DNA from: an uncultured Eubacteriales bacterium
Lineage (GTDB): Bacteria; Bacillota; Clostridia; Oscillospirales; Acutalibacteraceae
Length of the DNA: 18,350 nt
Reading direction: 5' to 3'
NCBI GenBank assembly: GCA_910580045.1
Contig: CAJTXF010000053.1
Coordinates: forward strand, 1-18,350
Under the pieces are notes generated by a model. The model had not been told where the DNA came from, did no database searches, and saw only the letters and a program-made list of their open reading frames with translations. Position 1 is the first letter of the stretch, and each line of letters begins with the position of its first letter. Shown in pieces: positions 7,483 through 13,635 of the stretch. A program made the translations under genes and the position numbers.

Positions 7483-7497
7483 CACGGAAATTCCGTG
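7483..7497 (-). terminator. Possible weak terminator hairpin after the ABC transporter gene
   Basis: CACGGAA-A-TTCCGTG is a perfect 15-base palindrome 17 bases after the ABC gene stop. Only TTTGGG follows on the minus strand, so termination would be weak. The 165-bp foldback element further downstream could also stop transcription. Confidence 0.35.
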
Positions 7498-7513
7498 CTT
7501 CGCTATGCACTCA

Positions 7514-9187
7514 TCAGCGCCCCCCATCACGTTGTTCGCAACATTGGCCATTCTCTAACCTATAAACACAATCCAGCCCTTGCAGATTTTCGTAGTGATG
7601 CGTAATCATGATGACCGACTTCCCCGCCATCTGATTCACTATCACATCATGCAGATAGGCGTCCGACTCCACATCGAAGCCAGAGGTCGCTTCATCCAGA
7701 ATTACGATGGGTGCGTCCTTCAGCAGCGCCCGGGCCACTGCCAGCTTCTGCTTTTCGCCGCCGGACAGCCGGGCCCCATTCCTGCCGATTTGCGTCTTTG
7801 CTCTGTCAGGCATCCGCTTTAGGTAATCCGCCACACCGCTGGTCTCCATGGCCGCTGCCACCCTGTCCGGCGCGGCCTGCCCGGCCAGGTCCACATTGCC
7901 TGCAATGTCCCCCATAAACAGATATGGCTCCTGGCTTACCACGGAAAATAACCCGCGGTATTCATCCAATGCCAGCTGTGACACCGGCACGCCGTCCACG
8001 GTGATTTCCCCGGAATCGGGCGTGTAGAACCGCAGCAGCAGGTTTAGGATGGTGGACTTCCCGCTGCCGTTCTGCCCGATGATTGCAACCTTCTCTCCCG
8101 GTTCCACACAGAAACTCACGCCCTGCAGGATTGGCCGGTTCAGTTCATATGAGAAGCTCACGTTTTTGAACTCTACCCGAGGCACGCGGTTGTTTGCCTG
8201 GCCAGAGCCCGCCTCCTGCTCCTGCTCCATATCCAGGAACCGGAACAGCCGCCTGGCAGAGGGCAGGATGCGGGCAAAGTACATTTTCAAATTCAACAGC
8301 GCTGTCACCGGCCCGGTCACATACCAGGAGTAGGACACAAAGGCAAACACCGCCCCAATCGTCAGCCTGCCCTGGCAGATGAGGAGGCCTCCCACCAGGT
8401 AGAGCAGGATAGTGACGCTCCACTCCAGCAGGGACTCCCAGAGGGTGTTCCAGGCGTCAATCATCGAGTTTGCTCTCTGCAGTTTCAGCAGGCTATTCAG
8501 CTTGTCCCGGAATGCCCTGTCCCGGCTCTCGAACAGGCCCCACAGCTTGATTTCATCCACGCCCTGGAGATTGTCCCCAAACCATTGGGAGAAGTCCCGG
8601 CTGCTCTCAATCATTTGCTCCATGGCCGCTTCCTGTCTTTTAGACATCCTCCGCACCAGCAGGACCTTCAAAGGCACCATGGCAAGCACAATCAGGGTCA
8701 GCTTCCAGCTAATCATGAGCAGCCCGGTCAGCCCGCTGATAACGCGGAACACTTGGCTAACGCTCATCACTGTATACCGGTCTGTGATAGAAGCTACTTG
8801 GGATACGTCCATCTGCAGGCAGCTGAGGATTTCGGCGTTGTTCTTATCCTCAAAGTAGGATTTTTTCAGTCGCAATAACTTCCGAAAGACCTGCTGAAAA
8901 ATAGTATAAAGCGACTTATTATGTACGTCCACAAAAAGCCGAATCTGCGTCATCTCCACAGCTTGATTCAGCACCACCAGCAGCGCCAGGAATGCCACCG
9001 CCCGGCACAGCTCAGGCAGGTTTTGGGCCTGCATACCATCATCCGTTATCCTCTGGATGGCCAGGGGCTGCAGGAAACCAATCAAAGCAGATGCCGCCAG
9101 GAGCAGACCGGCCAGGATAAAAGCCTTCGTGTGAGGGTGCAAATAAGAAAGAATGCGCCGGACAGTATGCTGATTTTGATTGCTCAT
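7514..9187 (-). CDS. ABC transporter, fused permease and ATP-binding half-transporter
   Basis: The 557-residue protein is a type IV ABC exporter half-molecule. Residues about 1-310 are the six-helix membrane domain (AFILAGLLLAASALIGFL and LVVLNQAVEMTQIRLFVDV). Residues about 335-557 are the nucleotide-binding domain: Walker A GQNGSGKST (371-379), Q-loop glutamine 419 in VVSQEP, signature LSGGEKQK (474-481), Walker B VILDEAT (495-501) and switch histidine 530 in IMITH. All catalytic residues are present. It probably works as a homodimer exporting a lipid, peptide or drug; the substrate is unknown. The start at 9187 has GGGAG eight bases upstream. A longer in-frame extension to 9280 lacks a ribosome binding site and was rejected. 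No partner half-transporter adjoins it. Confidence 0.92.
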   Translation of the reverse strand: MSNQNQHTVRRILSYLHPHTKAFILAGLLLAASALIGFLQPLAIQRITDDGMQAQNLPELCRAVAFLALLVVLNQAVEMTQIRLFVDVHNKSLYTIFQQVFRKLLRLKKSYFEDKNNAEILSCLQMDVSQVASITDRYTVMSVSQVFRVISGLTGLLMISWKLTLIVLAMVPLKVLLVRRMSKRQEAAMEQMIESSRDFSQWFGDNLQGVDEIKLWGLFESRDRAFRDKLNSLLKLQRANSMIDAWNTLWESLLEWSVTILLYLVGGLLICQGRLTIGAVFAFVSYSWYVTGPVTALLNLKMYFARILPSARRLFRFLDMEQEQEAGSGQANNRVPRVEFKNVSFSYELNRPILQGVSFCVEPGEKVAIIGQNGSGKSTILNLLLRFYTPDSGEITVDGVPVSQLALDEYRGLFSVVSQEPYLFMGDIAGNVDLAGQAAPDRVAAAMETSGVADYLKRMPDRAKTQIGRNGARLSGGEKQKLAVARALLKDAPIVILDEATSGFDVESDAYLHDVIVNQMAGKSVIMITHHYENLQGLDCVYRLENGQCCEQRDGGR

Positions 9188-9260
9188 TGTTTTATCTCCC
9201 AAAAATGTTTCCCACGCTTTTTCTTGCTGGCCATCGCCTCTCCCGCCGCTGCCAAGAATT

Positions 9261-9479
9261 TTACCGCAAAATGATGCCAAACAAACCGCCTATGGCGCAA
9301 TATCCCAGCGCCGCGTCCTGGAAACTGCACATCGCCTCCCATGCCATTGGCAGGGAGGCGATAGGTGTATACTCAGCCTTATCAAGATGCTCATTCAGCG
9401 GAAGAAAAAACGGTGGTTCACCACTTGAACCGGAAATTGAAAGAAAAGCGTATTCTCAGACCGGCCGCTCAATGAGGCA
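9261..9479 (-). pseudogene. Relic of a third substrate-binding-type lipoprotein
   Basis: Two frames together recall the lipoproteins at 15015 and 16714: SENTLFFQFPVQVVNH, then, after a one-base shift, FFLPLNEHLDKAEYTPIASL and PMAWEAM. The intact paralog at 16714 has TPFFNFPAQAMENHLFLPLD, EYMEKAEY and later EEYTPTAELPMTWEEM. In the relic the AEY of the first block runs directly into TP of the second, so about 44 codons have been deleted between two short similar sequences. Both ends are missing. It lies between the 45-aa gene and the ABC transporter gene, on their strand. Confidence 0.65.
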
Positions 9480-9491
9480 AACTTAGGCTTC

Positions 9492-9629
9492 TCACGGCGA
9501 CATATCAATCCAGTAGGGGTCGACCCAATAGCCCTGCGTTTGGTTCCAGCGGCGGCATTGATATCTACCGTTATGTATCCTCGTTTTGACAACAATAACA
9601 TCTGCCAAAGGCATAATTCCACTAGTCAT
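9492..9629 (-). CDS. 45-aa protein translationally coupled to the blaR1-like gene
   Basis: The ATG overlaps the stop codon of the M56 peptidase gene by ATGA, and AAAGGAGGG lies seven bases upstream. The product begins MTSGIMPLADVIVVKTRIHN and ends RYQCRRWNQTQGYWVDPYWI-DMSP. It is rich in aromatic and basic residues, with no signal peptide or membrane helix, and looks like a compact beta-strand domain. I do not recognise a named family. The position as third gene of a blaI-blaR1 operon suggests a target or accessory of that sensor system, but that is inference. Confidence 0.6.
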   Translation of the reverse strand: MTSGIMPLADVIVVKTRIHNGRYQCRRWNQTQGYWVDPYWIDMSP

Positions 9630-10792
9630 TTGTTTCCCTCCTTTATTACTGGGTAACCAGCTTCTATATAAATTTCTGACACTTCTTCTGTCAATGGAAT
9701 TGTGTTTCCATCATTCAGTATAAGCGAATAAGTACTATCCAAATGCTGTAAAATTGAGGCTCCATCTGTCATTACCTCTTGATTGGCACCATCTGTATAA
9801 ATGTCCTCCACCGGCGGGTCAAAGGCAGGCTGAAACACAAACAAATACGAGAACACTGTTACCAAAACCGCCAGCCCTACAAAGATTGCCCGATATCTCA
9901 GGCCAACTGTGGCCGCTGCCTTGGTAATCAACGCAAAGCGTTCCCGGATATCATCGTCTTCTGTTCTGGAAAACAGCCCCGTAGCTGTCTGGGGCAGTTT
10001 TATCCCCTTTGCCTTTGGTTCTCCCTTGAGTACCTGGACAATTGTAAGCAGATACTCCAGCCGCTCTTTTTTGTTGAAATCCTGGGTGGCATTGATATCG
10101 CACTTGATTTCCAGAATTTGCTCCACATCTTTTTTAAGAAGATAGACTGCTGGGTTCCACCAGAATACACAGCAGAGCAGCAAGGTCAAAAGTTTGACCA
10201 TCCCGTCCCGGTTACAAAAATGTGTGTACTCGTGCATCATGATGTAGAACAGCTCATCCTTTGCGTACTCCTCGTCAGGAAGGAATATCCACTTATGGAA
10301 CAGCCCAAAACCCATAGGCGTGTCTATGTCCTGGCAAACGCATACGTTGACATCCAGTTTTCGGGGTGAAAGGTTCCTTGCCTTTGCGAGGGCTCGTTCC
10401 GCGGCATAGTTCTTGTTCCTGCGGTAAGGCAGCACCTTGATTCTGGTCGCGCACTCCTGCCAGACAAAACGGATGAAGATGATAACAGCCGGGATAATCC
10501 ATATACACAGAAGCACATCCATAAAACCAATACTGGAATGCTTAGTGGATATCTGAACGCTTCGCATCAGGGCATATGCCTGGCTGAACGCACCCCTCAG
10601 CTCCACCGGAACTGTAAACGGAAGCTCTATCACAAAAATCATGCGGCACAAACACAGCGCATACATAGTCAGAAGTGTATGTACGCCGAAAGATTTGAGA
10701 AAGATGGGCTGGTTTCGCAGGACATGAATCACAAGGATAAAGACTGTGCTGAACCCCACAGACATCAGAAACGAGAAAAGAGAGACACTCAT
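9626..10792 (-). CDS. BlaR1/MecR1-like M56 zinc metallopeptidase
   Basis: The 388-residue membrane protein has N-terminal helices (about 1-24, 36-57, 90-110), a cytoplasmic metalloprotease segment with zinc motif HEYTH (187-191) and third ligand Glu228 in LEIKCD, followed by a helix at about 301-320 and a short extracellular tail of some 70 residues. WWNPAVYLL after the HExxH is typical. There is no penicillin-binding sensor domain, so it is not a beta-lactam receptor of the staphylococcal kind; the sensed signal is unknown. By family it should cleave or inactivate the BlaI-like repressor encoded just upstream. It overlaps that gene by ATGA, and its own stop overlaps the next ATG. Confidence 0.88.
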   Translation of the reverse strand: MSVSLFSFLMSVGFSTVFILVIHVLRNQPIFLKSFGVHTLLTMYALCLCRMIFVIELPFTVPVELRGAFSQAYALMRSVQISTKHSSIGFMDVLLCIWIIPAVIIFIRFVWQECATRIKVLPYRRNKNYAAERALAKARNLSPRKLDVNVCVCQDIDTPMGFGLFHKWIFLPDEEYAKDELFYIMMHEYTHFCNRDGMVKLLTLLLCCVFWWNPAVYLLKKDVEQILEIKCDINATQDFNKKERLEYLLTIVQVLKGEPKAKGIKLPQTATGLFSRTEDDDIRERFALITKAAATVGLRYRAIFVGLAVLVTVFSYLFVFQPAFDPPVEDIYTDGANQEVMTDGASILQHLDSTYSLILNDGNTIPLTEEVSEIYIEAGYPVIKEGNK

Positions 10793-11196
10793 TCCTCATC
10801 ATCGTCCCTTGCACGATATTCTTCAATCATGTCTTCCAGCTCCCGAATCAGTTCCTCTATCCCCTCTTTGTTCCCCTTTTTGACCAGCGCCAAAGCCTCC
10901 AGCTGAAACAGTTTCCTTGAGGTAATGCCATTGCGCATAGCCTCTTGAGAATAGTACTCATCTTTCGTTAAGACAGTCCGAAACCGCCGTCCATACTTTT
11001 TGCCGGTGCGCTCCAAATCGTGGAATTCGATTGCGCCCTTTTCCTCCAGCGCCCGGATAATATCCCTGGTATAGGTCTTTGTCCAGGCTTTGTCTTTCCA
11101 CAAGCCTTGAATCTCCGACGCACTGAGAGGCTTTCCTTGCTCCCAAAGGAAGCGCATCAGCTTTTCTTCACTTTTGGTAAGCGGTATATATGCCGT
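10789..11196 (-). CDS. BlaI/MecI/CopY-family repressor with apparent ACG start
   Basis: The product of about 135 residues has the BlaI winged helix: IPLTKSEEKLMRFLWEQGKP, LSASEIQ, TYTRDIIRALEEKGAIEFHD and KKYGRRFRTVLTKDEY, with a C-terminal dimerisation helix region rich in Glu and Arg. It should bind as a dimer to a dyad in its own promoter and be released by proteolysis. GGAGG lies seven bases before an ACG at 11196, and no ATG, GTG or TTG occurs in frame between the upstream TAA and that point. The next ATG, at 11157, would delete the first helix (IPLTKSEEKL) and has no good ribosome binding site. ACG is therefore the best start; a mutated ATG is the alternative. Confidence 0.85.
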   Translation of the reverse strand, partial: TAYIPLTKSEEKLMRFLWEQGKPLSASEIQGLWKDKAWTKTYTRDIIRALEEKGAIEFHDLERTGKKYGRRFRTVLTKDEYYSQEAMRNGITSRKLFQLEALALVKKGNKEGIEELIRELEDMIEEYRARDDDEE

Positions 11197-11263
11197 AGTC
11201 TCACCTCCTTGTAAAGCGCCTTATTTCTTTTAAGAGAATAATTGGCATTCTTTAAGATGCCTT

Positions 11264-11300
11264 TAGTATACTATATAGCATATCGCGCGGTATCTGTCAA
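11264..11300 (-). promoter_or_regulatory. Promoter and candidate operator of the blaI-blaR1 operon
   Basis: On the minus strand TTGACA (complement of 11295-11300) and TATATA (complement of 11272-11277) are 17 bases apart. The 10-bp palindrome TAGTATACTA (11264-11273) overlaps the end of the -10 and the transcription start region, a natural place for BlaI-type repression. It is not the canonical TACA/TGTA BlaI dyad, so the operator assignment is tentative. Confidence 0.7.
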
Positions 11301-11545
11301 GAGATTTTTCAAAAAAAAGTGATTTTTGTTGGAAATGGTTTTTATGCCTTCCCCACCATATGTAAAACATTGAATATCAAATCTTTTGCATACATTGGAC
11401 TGCTCAAATTTGAAGACACACTCTGGAGTTTGTTTGAAAACAGCAGATGCCAGGCACCCTGCACAGAGAGCGGCTGGTGATATGGTGATACAGTCCATAT
11501 TGAGGAAAGCGGCTGCATCCCTTGAATCACGACTGCTGCCTGCTC
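11301..11545. other. Intergenic region with a remnant of a family 1 repeat end
   Basis: No gene is convincing here. At 11427-11441 AGTTTGTTTGAAAAC matches the terminus of the family 1 foldback element, and on the minus strand it encodes AVFKQT as in the full copies. No mirrored partner end was found nearby, so it is at most a decayed or partial copy. Confidence 0.4.
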
Positions 11546-11572
11546 AAAAAAGAGCATTCCCATATGGGATGC
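11546..11572 (-). terminator. Rho-independent terminator of the MerR-family gene
   Basis: On the minus strand GCATCCCATATGGGAATGC forms a stem around a CCCATATGGG palindrome, followed by TCTTTTTT. It begins 23 bases after the stop codon. Confidence 0.75.
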
Positions 11573-11594
11573 CCTTTCCCCCTTTCTTTATCAA

Positions 11595-12554
11595 TTACGT
11601 GGACTCCTTTTTATGGATTTTTATTGGCACGTACAAATCCATCTGGTCGTACCCCAGCGCCTCTTTGATTTCATCTGTTGGGTTAAGCATATGCCCCATG
11701 GCCCTGTGCCCCGGGCGCTCGTCCAGTTCAAAGCCGCTGCTCTCTATCCACTTCAGAATCCCTGCATAAACCCTATTGGCAATATCATCGTCCCCATCCA
11801 CTGACATGGCGGCAGCATACAGCCCTCCCTCAAACTCAATCAGCTCATAGGGCGCAACATCGGTTTCTGTGACCCCATCCTCCACCGCCCAGACCCAAAC
11901 TGCCTTATCCTCCTCAAACCAGAGGAAATCAGGGGAACCATACATCATTTTCCTGACCAAGTGGTTGTGCGCCTCCTGCCATTCCTGGAAAGGACCCATC
12001 ACATTTTCAATTGTATCCGCGCCGGATGAAAAGGCTTTGAAGGGATTTATCTGAACAATCCGTACCTCAGGGGCTTTCTTTAGTTTATCAGATATTTCAA
12101 AAAGCTGGTTCACCTTGGAGGCATTCCCTTCATAGGCAATGTTCTCAATGCGGGTCTCCACCGCGGCGGCTTTTTCATAGAGCAGCTTTACATCCCTGTC
12201 GCTGCTGAAATCCATCTTTCTGATTTGCTCAATGAAAACCAAAATAATGTCCCGCAAATCCCGGAGCAGGGCAACCTCCTCATTGATATCCTCTACCTTT
12301 CTTCCAAGAACATCCAGGACAGTTTCTGAACCCGCGGCCTGAAAAATCAATTGGATATCCTTGATGCTGATGTTCAGCCTGCGCAAAATCAGAATCTGCT
12401 CCAAGCGCTTGAGCGCCTGCCTGTCGTACATCCGGTATGCGTAATCCGCGGACCTTATACTCTCGATAAGTCCCATATCTTCATAGTACCGCAGCGTGCG
12501 CGCGGGGATGTTGTACTGTTCTGTGACCTCTCTTATTTTTATTAAATCCGCCAT
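11595..12554 (-). CDS. MerR-family regulator with GyrI-like effector-binding domain
   Basis: The 319-residue protein starts with a MerR helix-turn-helix and wing: IKIREVTEQYNIPARTLRYY, EDMGLIESIRS and YRMYDRQALKRLEQILILRR. A coiled dimerisation helix follows (about 85-125), then a C-terminal domain of about 150 residues with FKAFSSGADTIENVMGPFQE, FLWFEEDKAVWVWAVEDGV and YVPIKI at the end. The tail resembles AraC-effector/GyrI-like ligand-binding domains of BmrR-type multidrug regulators. It likely binds a hydrophobic ligand and controls its own gene through the 19-base-spaced promoter upstream. AAAGGGTGG precedes the ATG at 12554. A longer frame to 12722 crosses the promoter and was rejected. 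No transporter target adjoins it. Confidence 0.87.
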   Translation of the reverse strand: MADLIKIREVTEQYNIPARTLRYYEDMGLIESIRSADYAYRMYDRQALKRLEQILILRRLNISIKDIQLIFQAAGSETVLDVLGRKVEDINEEVALLRDLRDIILVFIEQIRKMDFSSDRDVKLLYEKAAAVETRIENIAYEGNASKVNQLFEISDKLKKAPEVRIVQINPFKAFSSGADTIENVMGPFQEWQEAHNHLVRKMMYGSPDFLWFEEDKAVWVWAVEDGVTETDVAPYELIEFEGGLYAAAMSVDGDDDIANRVYAGILKWIESSGFELDERPGHRAMGHMLNPTDEIKEALGYDQMDLYVPIKIHKKEST

Positions 12555-12562
12555 GCAAAACC

Positions 12563-12616
12563 ACCCTTTCCAAAGTATTAAGGGTATTATATACGCTTCC
12601 CCAACGGCAGAGTCAA
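12563..12616 (-). promoter_or_regulatory. MerR-type promoter with 19-base spacer, and dyad over the ribosome binding site
   Basis: On the minus strand TTGACT (complement of 12611-12616) and TATAAT (complement of 12586-12591) are separated by 19 bases, the over-long spacing typical of promoters that MerR proteins untwist. Just downstream ACCCTT-N11-AAGGGT (12563-12585) forms a 6-bp dyad whose right arm contains the AAGGGTGG ribosome binding site. It could be a second operator or a hairpin masking translation. Confidence 0.7.
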
Positions 12617-12699
12617 GTGCTCTGCCAATGTTTTTCCGGTTTTCTTCCTGATAAGGGCCAGGCAGCGATGGATTGCCCCCAGATGGCCTCATCCTCTCA

Positions 12700-12750
12700 A
12701 AAAGCAAAGGGATACAGGTCATTGCCGTGAGCCAACAGCCTGTATCCCTT
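12700..12750 (-). terminator. Terminator hairpin of the TIR gene
   Basis: AAGGGATACAGG at one side and CCTGTATCCCTT at the other form a perfect 12-bp stem with a 20-base loop. On the minus strand it is followed by TGCTTTTTGAG. It starts a few bases after the TAA of the TIR gene. Confidence 0.75.
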
Positions 12751-12814
12751 CTGTTTATGACCTTAGAATATCATTGACATCAACCTGCAGCCCGGCCGCT
12801 TTCATGTTTCCGGC

Positions 12815-12979
12815 TAGAGTCTGTTTGAAAACCGGAGAAATGCTGGATGTTTGGCCAGAAATGAGTGGATTCAAGGAAAAAACCGCAAGAAAGGCTGCCG
12901 CCTTTCGAGGATTTTTGACGCCGAAAACACCATTTCTGGACAAAATAGACAGTGTTTCGGAGTTTTCAAACAGACTCTA
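12815..12979. repeat. Family 1 foldback element, complete 165-bp copy C, inside the TIR gene
   Basis: It runs from TAGAGTCTGTTTGAAAA to TTTTCAAACAGACTCTA, exactly as long as copy B. Its arms pair internally (TTTGGCCAGAAATG left, TTTTGTCCAGAAATG from the right), and the apex is a perfect GAAAGGC-TGCC-GCCTTTC hairpin. Arm sequences differ from copy B, but each copy pairs with itself. Removing the element and one flanking TA joins TTC ACA CTA to GCC GGA AAC and restores the TIR frame, which shows the TA target duplication directly. Confidence 0.88.
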
Positions 12980-13196
12980 GTGTGAATCTCCATGCGCCGC
13001 CGCTGTCCAGGGGAATATATGTAAGCCCGCTCAAATCACTGGGGATTTCTGCACCCTCTTCCACAAGGAAGCAAACTCTCTTTCTTCCCAGCTTGTGAAG
13101 GCAGAATCCATGCTCAAACAGCACGTTTTGCCTGGCCCGGGGTTTCGCTTCCTACGGGCCAGCATCTTTGGCTCTGCCCAGGCCGCATCCTGTGTA

Positions 13197-13307
13197 TAGT
13201 TAACGCAGTCCAAAAGAGGTTATACCTCTTTTGAACTGGCTGCGCGGGCGCGCTCGCGCAGCCCTGCTTGAAAATCGGTATTTACCGATTTTCAAGTGCG
13301 TTTACTA
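13197..13307. repeat. Family 2 foldback element, 111 bp with three stem-loops, inside the TIR gene
   Basis: The ends TAGTTAACGCA and TGCGTTTACTA are inverted repeats with one mismatch. Inside lie three successive hairpins: CAAAAGAGG-TTATA-CCTCTTTTG, GGCTGCGCG through CGCGCAGCC, and TTGAAAATCGGT-ATTT-ACCGATTTTCAA (with shared T/A bases at the turn). No coding capacity is seen. Excising it with one TA joins GAG CTT TA to T ACA CAG and gives ELYTQDAA, restoring the host frame. Confidence 0.82.
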
Positions 13308-13635
13308 TAAAGCTCAACCACAAAATCCGCATTGGTGCTGTCCTCTAATTTTTCAAAGAGTGTTCTGCCATGGTCAGCCCGCTCCTGCAAAATAACTGCT
13401 TTAAGCCCTAACAGCGCCAGTGTGCGGGCAAGCTCCTGAAGGACAGCAGTATCATGACCATGAATAATAAATACCCTCTGTTTTTCTTCCATTTCAAAGA
13501 CCTCCTTCTGGGCCAGCTGGGAATGTTAAGCCAATCCCCAGCAGGGACCTGTGATTTTTATCTCCCTTTGGGAGCCATATCCCAGGCGCGGGCTTCCCTA
13601 TCCGTTTGTGTGTCCGCCACTGGGCGGTATTCCTG

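Larger units (their letters stand above)
12755..13492 (-). pseudogene. TIR-like nucleotide-binding protein (PF10137 type), broken by two foldback insertions
   Basis: GGAGG lies seven bases before the ATG at 13492. The first part reads EEKQRVFIIHGHDTAVLQEL, then HGRTLFEKLEDSTNADFVVE and LY. A 111-bp element (13197-13307) interrupts here. The frame resumes as TQDAAWAEPKMLARRK, shifts by one base, and continues KPRARQNVLFEHGFCLHKLG, RKRVCFLVEEGAEIPSDLSG and YIPLDSGGAWRFTL. The 165-bp element follows (12815-12979), and the end is AGNMKAAGLQVDVNDILRS. Without insertions the protein would be about 150 residues, the normal size of this domain. In the family it is a TIR-like NAD-consuming or nucleotide-binding effector, used in several anti-phage systems. 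FEHG carries the conserved glutamate. The downstream terminator is intact. The gene is clearly inactive now. Confidence 0.82.

Noticed and set aside
7238..7551. Short minus-strand frames over copy B and its flanks
   Set aside because: They come from the repeat's own sequence and its junctions. No ribosome binding site and no known family are seen.
7514..9280. Longer start for the ABC transporter, reaching 9280
   Set aside because: The added part lies in the lipoprotein relic, has no ribosome binding site, and does not match the family's N-terminus.
9626..10792. Beta-lactam receptor (true BlaR1/MecR1)
   Set aside because: The penicillin-binding sensor domain is absent and the tail after the last helix is only about 70 residues; only the protease and membrane part is shared.
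12755..12943. Separate small gene on the minus strand spanning the repeat and its flank
   Set aside because: It is a readthrough from the 165-bp element into the final codons of the TIR gene, not an independent gene.
13197..13307. CRISPR-like or tandem repeat array
   Set aside because: The three stem-loops have different sequences and no spacers, and no repeat of 23 bases or more recurs regularly anywhere in the window.
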